Notes under the pieces: generated by a model
What the model was told of the DNA's origin: nothing
Seen by the model: the letters and a program-made list of their open reading frames with translations, nothing else
Database searches by the model: none
Shown: piece by piece, positions 33,587 to 42,493 of the stretch
Layout: the number at the start of each line of letters is the position of its first letter
Numbering within the stretch: the stretch's first letter is position 1
Origin: Nocardioides perillae
GTDB taxonomy: Bacteria; Actinomycetota; Actinomycetes; Propionibacteriales; Nocardioidaceae
Length of the DNA: 64,000 nucleotides
Direction: 5' to 3'
Assembly: GCF_013409425.1 (NCBI RefSeq)
Contig: NZ_JACCAC010000001.1
Location: 1-64,000 of the forward strand
Position numbers and translations under genes: made by a program

Positions 33587-34638
33587 GCACCGGGTCCCGC
33601 ACCGACGACCGCACCGACCACCGCCGCGAGGCCGACGACTACTGGCGCGCCGTCGTCGCCAACGACGTCGACGCTGCCCTCGCGGTCGTCGACCACGCTG
33701 CGGAGCACGATCCCGACGGGGCCCTCGAGCGGCTCGTCGCGGGCACGCAGGTGCGCGTGGGCGAGCTCTGGGAGCGCGACGAGTTCACCGTCGCCCAGGA
33801 GCACGCCGCCACGGCCGTGAGCGAGCTGGTCGTGCGCCACCACCTCGAGCGGTCGCAGGCCGCGCGCCCCCGTGTCGACCGCGCCCCCGCGCCCGTCGTC
33901 GTGGCCTGCGCGGAGCGCGAGTGGCACGCGCTCCCGGGCCTGCTGATCGCCGCCTCCCTCAGCCGCCGTGGGCTCGACGTCGTCAGCCTCGGCGCCGACG
34001 TCTCGGCCCAGCGACTGCACGGGGCCCTGCTCGACGCCCCGGTCACGGCGGTGCTCGTCAGCGCCTCGCTGAGCAGCTCGCTGCCTCGGGTGCGCGCCCA
34101 CGTCGAGACCGCCCGCCTGGTCGGCACCCCGGTCGTCGTGGGCGGCAGCGCCTTCGACCGCGCCGGCCGCCGCGCGGCGGTGCTCGGTGCGACAGCCCAG
34201 GCCGGCGACGCCGCCACCGCGGCCGACCTCGTGCCCTCGCTGCCGCGGCGCGTGTCGCCGGCCCCGCCGCTGACCCACCCGGGCGTGGACGAGGCCGTCC
34301 TGCTCGAGGCCGACCAGGCCCGCCTTGTCGACAGCGTGCAGGACCGGCTGCTGCAGCGCGCCGCCGAGCGCACGGCTGCCGGGCCGGACGCCGCGACCGA
34401 GGACCGCTGGTCCCGCGTGCTCGGCGACCAGCTGCCCCACCTCCTCGGCTCCGTCGCCGCGGCCCTCCTCGTCGAGGAGCCCGAGGTGCTCGGCGAGGTC
34501 CGCCGCTGGCTCAGCACCGTGCTCGCGGGCCGCTCCGCCCCGCCCACCACCGTCGACGACGTGTGGTCGGTGCTCCGCGAGGTGCTGCACGACTTCCCGC
34601 ACGCCACCGCCCTGCTCGACCGCAGCGGACCGGCCTGA
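33583..34638 (+). CDS. Cobalamin-binding-domain protein with CarH-like cap
   Basis: A 351-aa protein with a helical domain (about 20-95) followed by a B12-binding Rossmann domain (about 103-220). The cap carries Trp63-x9-Glu73-His74, the W-x9-EH motif of AdoCbl photoreceptors of the CarH group. The cobalamin loop EREWHALPG (about 111-119) resembles ExHxxG but has one extra residue. About 120 further residues form an uncharacterised helical C-terminus (LVDSVQDRLLQRAAERT... to ...VLHDFPHATALL). No DNA-binding domain is visible, unlike CarH. It ends the STAS-ATPase-phosphatase operon, so it may be a light or cobalamin input. Confidence 0.8.
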   Translation: MSTGSRTDDRTDHRREADDYWRAVVANDVDAALAVVDHAAEHDPDGALERLVAGTQVRVGELWERDEFTVAQEHAATAVSELVVRHHLERSQAARPRVDRAPAPVVVACAEREWHALPGLLIAASLSRRGLDVVSLGADVSAQRLHGALLDAPVTAVLVSASLSSSLPRVRAHVETARLVGTPVVVGGSAFDRAGRRAAVLGATAQAGDAATAADLVPSLPRRVSPAPPLTHPGVDEAVLLEADQARLVDSVQDRLLQRAAERTAAGPDAATEDRWSRVLGDQLPHLLGSVAAALLVEEPEVLGEVRRWLSTVLAGRSAPPTTVDDVWSVLREVLHDFPHATALLDRSGPA

Positions 34639-34666
34639 CCCACCTGGGGCGACCGGCCGCCGAGCC

Positions 34667-36031
34667 TCAGACCGCGCCCGGCGAGCCGTGCGGCTCGTCC
34701 CGGTCGCGCGCGGCGTCGGGCGTCCAGGGCTGCCCGCTGCGCATCACCGCCGTCGCGCCCGGGTGCCAGCGGTCGAGGTGCGCGATGGCGCGGCGGCGGT
34801 AGCGCAGCACCTGCACGACGCCGAGGCCCCAGAAGAGGTACTGCACGCTGAGCGCGACCTTGAAGTCGGCCAGGGAGTAGGTCGCGGTGCCGCCGCTGCG
34901 CAAGTCGAGGACGAGCCCGACGAGCCAGGCGGTGAGCAGGCTGGCGGTGAAGCCGCCGACGTTGACCACCCCGTTCGTGCGGCCCACCGCCGAGACCGCG
35001 GTGAAGCTGCGTGCGAGGTCGAAGCCGACCATCGACGCCGGGCCGCCGGTCGCGGTGACGAGCACCATGACGACGAGCACCGGGAGGGGGGCGGGGCCGG
35101 GCCACAGCAGGACGACCGCCCACGAGGCGGCGATCGCCGTCACGATGCCGACGACGAGCCAGGAGCGGTAGAAGGGGTGGCGCGAGACCAGGTGGCCGAG
35201 CACCAGCCCCACCACGAGCACCCACCCCGTCATGGCGGTCAGCAGCCCGCCCGCGAGGCCCGGTGACAGCCCCTGGCCCTCGACGAGGAAGGGGTAGCCC
35301 CACAGCAGCGTGAAGACCGTCATCGAGAACTGCGACACGAAGTGCGACCACAGGCCCAGACGGGTGCCGGGGTTGCCCCACACCGCGCGCAGCGAGCGAC
35401 CCAGCGCGGCGAGCTTGAGGCGCTCGGTGCCCGAGCGGGCGTACGGCGAGTCCCGGACGAGGACGAGCACGGCGACGAGCAGCACCACCCCGATCGACGA
35501 GGCCAGCCCGAAGGCGGCGGTCCACCCGAGCGCCTGCAGCGCCCACGCCAGCGGCGCCGCCGCCACGACCGCGCCGAGCTGGCCGACCTGCCCCGTCAGC
35601 TGGGTGACCACCGGCACCTGGCGCACCAGGAACCACAGCGCGACCAGCCGGATGACGCTGACGAAGACCATGGCGTCGCCAGCCCCGATGACGCCGCGCG
35701 CCAGCAGCGCCGCGGGATAGCTGGTGGTGAAGGCGAAGGCGAGCTGGCCCCCGGTCATCAGCAGCAGCCCGCTCAGCAGCAGGGCGCGGGAGCCGAAGCG
35801 GTCCAGCAGGACGCCCACCGGCACCTGCATCCCGGCGTACACCACGAGCTGGAGGACCGTGAAGGTCGCGAGCTCGGTCGCCCCCACCCCGAAGCGGTCG
35901 GTGGCGACGAGGCCCGCCACGCCGAGCGAGCTGCGGTGGAAGACCGCGAGCACGTAGACCGACAGCGCCGTCACCCAGATCGCCCAGGCGCGGCGACGAC
36001 CGATGTCGTGCAGCTGCTCGGGTGCGCCCAC
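34667..36031 (-). CDS. MFS transporter
   Basis: Major facilitator protein, 454 aa, with about 12 hydrophobic segments and the MFS loop motif GVLLDRFGSRALLLSG after the second segment. No substrate motif is visible, so drug, sugar and nitrate roles are all possible. The start at 36031 gives MGAPEQLHDIGRRRAW before the first segment. It lies past a strong terminator that follows tRNA-Tyr, so it needs its own promoter. Confidence 0.88.
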   Translation of the reverse strand: MGAPEQLHDIGRRRAWAIWVTALSVYVLAVFHRSSLGVAGLVATDRFGVGATELATFTVLQLVVYAGMQVPVGVLLDRFGSRALLLSGLLLMTGGQLAFAFTTSYPAALLARGVIGAGDAMVFVSVIRLVALWFLVRQVPVVTQLTGQVGQLGAVVAAAPLAWALQALGWTAAFGLASSIGVVLLVAVLVLVRDSPYARSGTERLKLAALGRSLRAVWGNPGTRLGLWSHFVSQFSMTVFTLLWGYPFLVEGQGLSPGLAGGLLTAMTGWVLVVGLVLGHLVSRHPFYRSWLVVGIVTAIAASWAVVLLWPGPAPLPVLVVMVLVTATGGPASMVGFDLARSFTAVSAVGRTNGVVNVGGFTASLLTAWLVGLVLDLRSGGTATYSLADFKVALSVQYLFWGLGVVQVLRYRRRAIAHLDRWHPGATAVMRSGQPWTPDAARDRDEPHGSPGAV

Positions 36032-36072
36032 GTCGTCCTGCCTCGCTCGGTGCGGGTCCGGCCGCTCACCGG

Positions 36073-36110
36073 CGAGGGCCCGGCCCGGCAGCTGCCGGGC
36101 CGGGCCCTCG
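36073..36110 (-). terminator. Very strong terminator after tRNA-Tyr
   Basis: A perfect 38-base palindrome (19-bp arms, no spacer), just past tRNA-Tyr. The loop in practice would be about four bases. It lies between tRNA-Tyr and the MFS gene. Confidence 0.8.
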
Positions 36111-36119
36111 TCCGTGGTG

Positions 36120-36201
36120 TGGCAGGTGAAGGATTCGAACCTTCGAAGGCAAAGCCGACGGATTTACAGTCCGCTCCCATTGGCCGCTCGGGCAACCTGC
36201 C
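36120..36201 (-). tRNA. tRNA-Tyr (anticodon GTA)
   Basis: 82 bases on the minus strand: acceptor GGCAGGT/ACCTGCC, anticodon arm GGACTGTAAATCC (anticodon GTA), a long variable arm (class II), T arm AAGGTTCGAATCCTT, discriminator A. No CCA is encoded. Confidence 0.93.
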
Positions 36202-36247
36202 AGTGCTGCGTGCGGGGCCGGTGTGGACCCTGCGGCAGCGAGACCAG

Positions 36248-36278
36248 ACAATAGCAAGCGCGGCCGCCGCGGCGCCAA
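36248..36278 (-). promoter_or_regulatory. Weak promoter candidate for tRNA-Tyr
   Basis: On the minus strand, TTGGCG (36273-36278), a 19-base spacer and TATTGT (36248-36253). The spacer is longer than ideal. Confidence 0.3.
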
Positions 36279-36333
36279 ACGCCCGGCCGCGCACCCGGAC
36301 CCCCGACCCGCCCGACCCGCAGGAGGAGCCCCC

Positions 36334-36825
36334 GTGGCCGACTCGTCGTTCGACATCGTGAGCAAGCTCGACCGCCAGGAGGTCGACAACGCCCTGGGCC
36401 AGGCGGCCCGCGAGGTCGCCACCCGCTTCGACTTCAAGGGCACCGGCGCGACGATCGAGTGGAAGGGCGAGCAGGCCATCGAGATCAGCGCGTCCGCCGA
36501 CGACCGCGCCAGCGCGGTGCTCGACGTCTTCAAGGACAAGCTGGTCAAGCGCAACCAGTCGCTCAAGATCCTCGACGCCTCCGAGCCGCGCCAGTCGGGC
36601 CAGACCTCCAAGATCGACGTCGCGCTCAAGGAGGGCATCAGCTCCGAGGACGCCAAGAAGATCTCCAAGCTGATCCGCGACGAGGGCCCCAAGGGCGTGA
36701 AGGCGCAGATCCAGGGCGACGAGCTGCGGGTGTCGTCGAAGAAGCGCGACGACCTGCAGGCCGTCCAGGCGCTGGTGAAGGCGCAGGACTACGACTTCGC
36801 GGTGCAGTTCACCAACTACCGCTGA
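36334..36825 (+). CDS. yajQ: YajQ-family nucleotide-binding protein
   Basis: DUF520/YajQ protein, 163 aa, the family length. It has [39 protein letters not shown] and the C-terminal [11 protein letters not shown]. In some Xanthomonas members it binds c-di-GMP and acts as a regulator; in others the role is unknown. The GTG at 36334 has an excellent AGGAGG (36321-36326) upstream. It converges with ilvA, leaving only seven bases. Confidence 0.93.
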   Translation: MADSSFDIVSKLDRQEVDNALGQAAREVATRFDFKGTGATIEWKGEQAIEISASADDRASAVLDVFKDKLVKRNQSLKILDASEPRQSGQTSKIDVALKEGISSEDAKKISKLIRDEGPKGVKAQIQGDELRVSSKKRDDLQAVQALVKAQDYDFAVQFTNYR

Positions 36826-36832
36826 CGCGGGC

Positions 36833-38128
36833 TCAGACGAGGAAGCCGAAGAGCGGGGAGTCCGGCGAGACCCGCTCGATGCGCGGTGGCGCGGCCTCCA
36901 TGCGCGCCCACAGCGCGTCGTAGTCCGCCGGGTCGCCGAGCTCGACGCCGACCAGCGCCGGGCCGGTCTCGCGGTTGTTGCGCTTGACGTACTCGAAGAG
37001 CGTGATGTCGTCGTCGGGTCCGAGCACCTCGTCGAGGAAGCGGCGCAGCGCGCCCGGCTCCTGCGGGAAGTCGACGAGGAAGTAGTGCTTGCGTCCCTCG
37101 TGCAGCAGCGCGCGCTCGACGACGTCGGCGTAGCGGCTCACGTCGTTGTTGCCCCCGCTGAGCACGACCAGCACGCCCGCCTCGCGGACCCGGTCGTCGG
37201 GCACGTACGCCGTGCCGAGCGCGGCCGGCGCGAGGGCGCCGGCGGGCTCGGCGATGATGCCGTCGGCACCGTAGAGCGCGAGCATCTCGACGCACACCTG
37301 GCCCTCGGGCACGGCGAGCAGCCGCGGCGCCGGCCCGTCGGCGAGCAGCACGCCGAGCGGCACGTCGCCGACGCGGCGCACGGCGGCGCCGTCGACGAAG
37401 CCGTCGAGGTCGTCGAGCACGACCGGGGCGCCGGCCGCCAGCGCCGCGGCCATGCTCGGCGCGCCGGCGGGCTCGACCCCGACGACCTCGACGTCGGGGT
37501 GCTGCTCGCGCAGCCAGGCGACGGAGCCGGCGACCAGCCCGCCGCCGCCCACCGGCACGACGACCGCGCCGGGCCGGACCCCCTGCGACGCCAGCTGCGC
37601 GAAGGCCTCGCGGACCGCGGTGCCCTGCCCCGCGACCGTGCGGGGGTCGTCGAAGGCGGGCACCGGCGTGGCCCCCGTGGCGGCGGCGATCCGGTCCGCC
37701 TCGGCCGCGGCGTCGTCGTAGGTGTCGCCGACGACGCGCAGGTCGAGGGCGGGGCCCCCGAGCACCGCGATCCGCTCGCGCTTCTGCCGCGGGGTGGTGC
37801 GCGGCACGACGACCGTGCCGTGCACGCCGAGGCGGGCGCAGGCGAGCGCGAAGCCCTGCGCGTGGTTGCCGGCGCTGGCGCAGACCACGCCGCGCGCCCG
37901 CTGCGCGTCGTCGAGCTGCGCCATGAGGTTGAGCGCACCGCGCACCTTGTAGGAGCGCACCGTCTGCAGGTCCTCGCGCTTGAGCCACACCGGCGCGCCG
38001 AGCCGCTCGCCCAGCCGGGCCGCCGGCTGCACCGGCGTCGTCTCGACCGCGCCCGGCAGCGCCGCGATCCGGGTCGCGGCCTCCTCGACGTCGCGGGCCG
38101 TCACGGGCGACGGCGGGGGTGCGCTCAC
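36833..38128 (-). CDS. ilvA: Threonine ammonia-lyase (biosynthetic)
   Basis: PLP enzyme making 2-oxobutanoate for isoleucine synthesis, 431 aa. Lys61 (TVRSYKVRGAL) is the Schiff-base residue, with ASAGNHAQGFA and VPVGGGGLVAG following. The C-terminal ACT-like region (KHYFLVDFPQEPGALRRFL) is the single regulatory domain of the short ilvA type, likely giving isoleucine feedback. The GTG at 38128 is preferred over the 38137 one by RBS spacing. The longer frame upstream of it is antisense to korA. Confidence 0.94.
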   Translation of the reverse strand: MSAPPPSPVTARDVEEAATRIAALPGAVETTPVQPAARLGERLGAPVWLKREDLQTVRSYKVRGALNLMAQLDDAQRARGVVCASAGNHAQGFALACARLGVHGTVVVPRTTPRQKRERIAVLGGPALDLRVVGDTYDDAAAEADRIAAATGATPVPAFDDPRTVAGQGTAVREAFAQLASQGVRPGAVVVPVGGGGLVAGSVAWLREQHPDVEVVGVEPAGAPSMAAALAAGAPVVLDDLDGFVDGAAVRRVGDVPLGVLLADGPAPRLLAVPEGQVCVEMLALYGADGIIAEPAGALAPAALGTAYVPDDRVREAGVLVVLSGGNNDVSRYADVVERALLHEGRKHYFLVDFPQEPGALRRFLDEVLGPDDDITLFEYVKRNNRETGPALVGVELGDPADYDALWARMEAAPPRIERVSPDSPLFGFLV

Positions 38129-38332
38129 CCGCGCCACCCTACGAGGACGGGCGTCCTCACGACCGGCCCAGGGCCGGCCGGGAGTCGGCCGGGAGTCGGC
38201 CGGGGCGCCGGTGCGCGGCATGAGCGGCGTCACAGGTCCGAGGCGCAGGACGACGTGGGTCGCGCACCCGCCGCGGCTATCGTGGACGACGGCCTCACGA
38301 GGGCCCGCGACGCACCAGAGAGGACGCCTTCC

Positions 38333-40276
38333 GTGGCCAAGCAGGTCAAGCAGCTCGACCGGGTGATCATCCGCTTCGCCGGCGACTCCGGCGACGGCAT
38401 GCAGCTGACCGGCGACCGGTTCACCCAGGAGTCGGCGTCCTTCGGCAACGACCTGGCCACCCTGCCGAACTTCCCGGCCGAGATCCGCGCCCCCCAGGGC
38501 ACGATCCCCGGCGTGTCGTCCTTCCAGGTGCACTTCGCCGACCACGACATCCTCACCCCCGGCGACGCCCCCGACGTGCTGGTCGCGATGAACCCCGCCG
38601 CCCTCAAGGCCAACCTCGGCGACCTGCCGAAGGGGGCGACGATCATCGTCGACACCCACGACTTCACGGGCCGCAACCTCACCAAGGCGGGCTACGACGC
38701 CAACCCGCTCGACACCCTCGACGACGCCGGCTCCCAGCTCGGCGAGTTCGCCGTGCACCCCGTCGACCTCACCGGCATGACGGTCGAGGCGGTCAAGGAG
38801 TTCGGCCTGTCTCGCAAGGACGCCGCCCGCGCGAAGAACATGTTCGCCCTCGGGCTGCTGTCGTGGATGTACGGCCGCCCCACCGAGACGACCGTGTCGT
38901 TCCTCGAGAAGCGCTTCGCCCGCGTGCCCGACATCCGCGACGCCAACGTCGCTGCCTTCAAGGCCGGGTGGAACTTCGGCGAGACCACCGAGACCTTCGC
39001 GGTCTCCTACGAGATCAAGCCGGCCCCGATGGAGCCCGGCACCTACCGCAACATCACCGGCAACCTCGCGCTGGCGTACGGGCTGGTCGCGGCCGGCGTG
39101 CAGTCGGGCCTGCCGGTCTTCCTGGGGTCCTACCCCATCACCCCGGCCTCCGACATCCTCCACGAGCTGAGCAAGCACAAGGCGTTCGGCGTCACCACCT
39201 TCCAGGCCGAGGACGAGATCGCCGGCATCGGCTCGGCGATCGGCGCGGCCTTCGCCGGCCACCTCGGCGTCACGACCACCTCGGGCCCGGGCATCGCGCT
39301 CAAGGGCGAGTCGATCGGCCTGGCGGTGATGACCGAGCTGCCGCTCGTCGTCGTCAACGTCCAGCGCGGCGGCCCGTCGACCGGCCTGCCCACCAAGACC
39401 GAGCAGTCCGACCTGCTGCAGGCGATGTTCGGCCGCAACGGCGAGGCGCCGGTGCCGATCGTCGCGCCGCGCTCGCCGGGCGACTGCTTCGACGCCGCCC
39501 TCGAGGCCGCGCGGATCGCGGTCACCCACCGCACCCCGGTGATGCTGCTCTCCGACGGCTACCTCGCCAACGGCTCCGAGCCGTGGCGGGTGCCCGAGGT
39601 CGAGCAGCTGCCGACCGTCGACCCCGCCTTCGCGCCGGCCCCGGAGCCCGCCGCCGACGGCGGGCAGGTGCCGGCCTTCCGGCCCTACGACCGCGACGAC
39701 GCCACGCTCGCCCGGCCCTGGGCGGTGCCCGGCACGCCCGGCCTCGAGCACCGCATCGGCGGGCTCGAGAAGGGCGCCGGCCACGGCAACATCTCCTACG
39801 ACCCCGCCAACCACGACCTGATGGTCCGCACCCGGCAGGCCAAGGTCGACCGGATCGCCGACTTCCTGCCGCCGCTCGAGGTCGACGACCCCTCGGGCGA
39901 GGCCAAGGTGCTCGTGATCGGCTGGGGCTCCACCTACGGCCCCATCGGAGCCGGCGTACGCCGGGTGCGCCGGGCCGGCTTCCACGTCGCCCAGGCCCAC
40001 CTGCGCCACCTCAACCCCTTCCCGAAGGACCTCGGCGACGTGCTGCGGCGCTACGACAAGGTGCTCGTGCCCGAGATGAACCTCGGCCAGCTCTCGCTGC
40101 TGCTGCGCGCGAAGTACCTCGTCGACGCCGTCGGCTACAACGAGGTCCGCGGCCTGCCGCTCAAGGCCGCGACCCTCGCCGAGGTGATCGGCGGCCTCGT
40201 CGCCGAGGTCGAGGGCCTCGACGCGATCGACCTGTCCGGCGTCTCCCACGTCACCCCCCAGGAGGTGTCCTCGTGA
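38333..40276 (+). CDS. korA: 2-oxoglutarate:ferredoxin oxidoreductase, alpha-type subunit
   Basis: Fused gamma-alpha chain, 647 aa. The first 190 residues (IIRFAGDSGDGMQLTGDRF) are the gamma-like domain. The alpha part carries GSYPITPASDIL, QAEDEIAGIGSAIGA and TTSGPGIALKGESIG. With KorB this makes a two-subunit, TPP-dependent oxidoreductase that converts 2-oxoglutarate to succinyl-CoA and reduces ferredoxin, as in mycobacterial KorAB; pyruvate is an alternative substrate. An AGAGAGGA site precedes the GTG at 38333. It is divergent from ilvA. Confidence 0.92.
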   Translation: MAKQVKQLDRVIIRFAGDSGDGMQLTGDRFTQESASFGNDLATLPNFPAEIRAPQGTIPGVSSFQVHFADHDILTPGDAPDVLVAMNPAALKANLGDLPKGATIIVDTHDFTGRNLTKAGYDANPLDTLDDAGSQLGEFAVHPVDLTGMTVEAVKEFGLSRKDAARAKNMFALGLLSWMYGRPTETTVSFLEKRFARVPDIRDANVAAFKAGWNFGETTETFAVSYEIKPAPMEPGTYRNITGNLALAYGLVAAGVQSGLPVFLGSYPITPASDILHELSKHKAFGVTTFQAEDEIAGIGSAIGAAFAGHLGVTTTSGPGIALKGESIGLAVMTELPLVVVNVQRGGPSTGLPTKTEQSDLLQAMFGRNGEAPVPIVAPRSPGDCFDAALEAARIAVTHRTPVMLLSDGYLANGSEPWRVPEVEQLPTVDPAFAPAPEPAADGGQVPAFRPYDRDDATLARPWAVPGTPGLEHRIGGLEKGAGHGNISYDPANHDLMVRTRQAKVDRIADFLPPLEVDDPSGEAKVLVIGWGSTYGPIGAGVRRVRRAGFHVAQAHLRHLNPFPKDLGDVLRRYDKVLVPEMNLGQLSLLLRAKYLVDAVGYNEVRGLPLKAATLAEVIGGLVAEVEGLDAIDLSGVSHVTPQEVSS

Positions 40277-41436
40277 CCGCCACCCCCACCAGCCCCGCCT
40301 CCGCCCCGGCCGACCTGCCCACCCCGGGCCTGCGCTCCGGCACGGAGTCCGTGCCGAGGCTCGCCGAGGGCCAGGTGCAGACCGGCAAGGACTTCGCCTC
40401 CGACCAGGAGGTGCGCTGGTGCCCCGGCTGCGGCGACTACGCCGTGCTCAAGGCGGTGCAGTCCTTCCTGCCCGACCTCGGTCTGCGTCGCGAGAACATC
40501 GTCTTCGTCTCCGGCATCGGCTGCTCCTCGCGCTTCCCCTACTACCTCGACACCTACGGCATGCACTCCATCCACGGGCGCGCGCCGGCGATCGCGACCG
40601 GCCTGGCGACCGCGCGAGAGGACCTCTCGGTGTGGGTCGTCACCGGCGACGGCGACGCGCTGTCGATCGGCGGCAACCACCTGATCCACGCGCTGCGCCG
40701 CAACGTCAACATGACGATCCTGCTGTTCAATAACCGCATCTACGGCCTGACCAAGGGGCAGTACTCCCCCACCTCCGAGGCCGGCAAGGTCACCAAGTCG
40801 ACCCCGATGGGCTCGGTCGACCACCCCTTCAACCCGGTCTCGCTCGCGCTCGGCGCCGAGGGCACGTTCGTCGCCCGCACCGTCGACTCCGACCGCAAGC
40901 ACCTCACCGCCGTGCTGTCCGCGGCTGCGGCCCACCGCGGCACGTCGCTGGTCGAGATCTACCAGAACTGCCCGATCTTCAACGACGGTGCCTTCGACGC
41001 GATCAAGGACCGCGACACCAAGGACGACGCGATCATCCCGCTCGTGCACGGCGAGCCGATCCGCTTCGGCGCCCCCGGTGAGGACGGCCTCGGCAGCAAG
41101 GGCGTCGTGCGCGACCCGGCGACCGGCGTGCTGCGCGTGGCCCTCGTCGACGAGGTGGGCGCCGACGCCGTGCTGGTGCACGACGCCCACGACCCCGACC
41201 CGACCACCGCCTTCGCCCTGAGCCGGCTGACGGCCAACGACTACCTCCACCAGGCGCCGATCGGCATCTTCCGCAGCGTCGAGCGACCGACCTACGACGA
41301 CCAGGCACGCGCCCAGGTCGACACCGCGACGCAGAACGCCGCGGGCGCGGGCGGCCAGGAGGCCGGCAGCCTCGCGGACCGGCAGGCGCGGCTGGCGCAG
41401 CTCGTCGGCGGCGGCGACACCTGGACGGTCGTCTGA
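40273..41436 (+). CDS. korB: 2-oxoglutarate:ferredoxin oxidoreductase, beta subunit
   Basis: The TPP-binding beta subunit, 387 aa. Motifs are CPGCGDYAVLKA and GIGCSSRFPYY (two of the iron-sulphur Cys blocks), with GDGDALSIGGNH for TPP binding, NNRIYGLTKGQYSPTS and QNCPIFND. A GGAGG precedes the GTG at 40273, which overlaps the korA stop by four bases. The last 60 residues are an Ala/Gln-rich extension. Lack of a separate ferredoxin gene nearby means the acceptor is encoded elsewhere. Confidence 0.94.
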   Translation: MTATPTSPASAPADLPTPGLRSGTESVPRLAEGQVQTGKDFASDQEVRWCPGCGDYAVLKAVQSFLPDLGLRRENIVFVSGIGCSSRFPYYLDTYGMHSIHGRAPAIATGLATAREDLSVWVVTGDGDALSIGGNHLIHALRRNVNMTILLFNNRIYGLTKGQYSPTSEAGKVTKSTPMGSVDHPFNPVSLALGAEGTFVARTVDSDRKHLTAVLSAAAAHRGTSLVEIYQNCPIFNDGAFDAIKDRDTKDDAIIPLVHGEPIRFGAPGEDGLGSKGVVRDPATGVLRVALVDEVGADAVLVHDAHDPDPTTAFALSRLTANDYLHQAPIGIFRSVERPTYDDQARAQVDTATQNAAGAGGQEAGSLADRQARLAQLVGGGDTWTVV

Positions 41437-41438
41437 GC

Positions 41439-42347
41439 GTGCCCGACCAGCGTCGCGGCCTCGCCCTGGGGGTCGCGGCCTACGGGATCTGGGGGCTGTT
41501 CCCCCTCTACTGGCCGCTCCTCGAGCCCGCCGGGGCCGAGGAGATCCTCGCCCACCGCGTGCTGTGGTCGGCGGTCACCGTCGGCCTGCTCGTGCTGGTG
41601 CTGCGCCGCACGGGCGGGGTGCTCGCCGTGGTGCGCGACCGCCGTCGGCTGCTGCTGCTCACCGCGGCGGCGATCACCATCAGCGTCAACTGGTTCACCT
41701 ACATCTGGGGCGTCAACAACGGCCGGGTCGTCGAGACCTCGCTGGGCTACTTCGTCAACCCGCTGGTGACGGTCCTCATGGGCGTGCTGGTGCTGGGCGA
41801 GCGGCTGCGCCGGCTGCAGTGGGTGGCGCTCGGCGTCGCCTCGCTCGCGGTGGTCGTGCTCACCCTCGGCTACGGCCGGCTGCCCTGGGTCGCCCTGGTG
41901 CTCGCGTTCTCCTTCGGCGCCTACGGCCTGGCGAAGAAGTCCGCGGGGGTGGGTGCCACCGAGTCGCTGGTCGTCGAGACGGCGGTCCTCGCGCCCTTCG
42001 CCGCGGCGTACGCCGGGTGGCTGGCGCTCAGCGGCACCGGCGAGGTCGGCGCGCAGGGCGGCGGTCACCTGCTGCTCGTCGTCGGCACCGGAGTGCTCAC
42101 GGTCGTCCCGCTGCTGTGCTTCGGCGGTGCGGCCAACCGCATCCCGCTCTCGACGCTCGGGCTGCTGCAGTACCTCGCGCCGGTCTCGCAGTTCGCCCTC
42201 GGCGTGCTGGTCTTCCGCGAGGACATGCCGCCCGCCCGCTGGGCCGGCTTCGCCCTCGTCTGGGTGGCGCTCGTGCTCTTCACGGTCGAGGCCTACCTCC
42301 ACCGCCGCCGCCAGCTCCGCCTGGTCGCGGAGGCCTCCGCGCTCTGA
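41439..42347 (+). CDS. rarD: RarD-type EamA transporter
   Basis: Membrane protein of 302 aa with about ten hydrophobic segments, EamA/RarD family. GLFPLYWPLL, AHRVLWS and WFTYIWGVNNGRVVETSLGYFVNPL are typical of RarD. It is an uncharacterised exporter in most bacteria. The start GTG at 41439 is two bases after korB, so it is probably co-transcribed, but no functional link is obvious. Confidence 0.9.
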   Translation: MPDQRRGLALGVAAYGIWGLFPLYWPLLEPAGAEEILAHRVLWSAVTVGLLVLVLRRTGGVLAVVRDRRRLLLLTAAAITISVNWFTYIWGVNNGRVVETSLGYFVNPLVTVLMGVLVLGERLRRLQWVALGVASLAVVVLTLGYGRLPWVALVLAFSFGAYGLAKKSAGVGATESLVVETAVLAPFAAAYAGWLALSGTGEVGAQGGGHLLLVVGTGVLTVVPLLCFGGAANRIPLSTLGLLQYLAPVSQFALGVLVFREDMPPARWAGFALVWVALVLFTVEAYLHRRRQLRLVAEASAL

Positions 42348-42358
42348 GCGCACCCCGG

Positions 42359-42424
42359 CTCCCGGTGGTCGAGGAGGCGCGCCAGCGCCGTCTCCCGGTG
42401 GTCGAGGAGGCGCGCCAGCGCCGT
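42359..42424. repeat. Two tandem copies of a 33-bp intergenic repeat
   Basis: Perfect direct repeats at 42359-42391 and 42392-42424, beginning CTCCCGGTGGTCGAGGAGGC. CACGAGACC follows the second copy. This looks like the GGTGGTCGAGGAG...ACGAGACC-type REP sequence that recurs in Nocardioides-like genomes. Confidence 0.8.
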
Positions 42425-42458
42425 CACGAGACCCCCGCCCCACCCTGTGCACGAACCC

Positions 42459-42487
42459 TTGCGGTCGTCTCTGTGTTCGAATAGGCT
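42459..42487 (+). promoter_or_regulatory. Promoter of the DUF222/HNH gene
   Basis: TTGCGG (42459-42464), a 17-base spacer and TAGGCT (42482-42487), ending six bases before the ATG at 42494. The transcript would be leaderless. Confidence 0.6.
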
Positions 42488-42493
42488 GTCGCA

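Noticed and set aside
38141..38332. A direct repeat GGGAGTCGGCC in the ilvA-korA gap as an operator
   Set aside because: Only two copies of a short GC-rich sequence were seen and no symmetry. No useful support.
38129..40249. A minus-strand frame continuing upstream of ilvA
   Set aside because: It is antisense to korA, has no family features and passes a better ilvA start.
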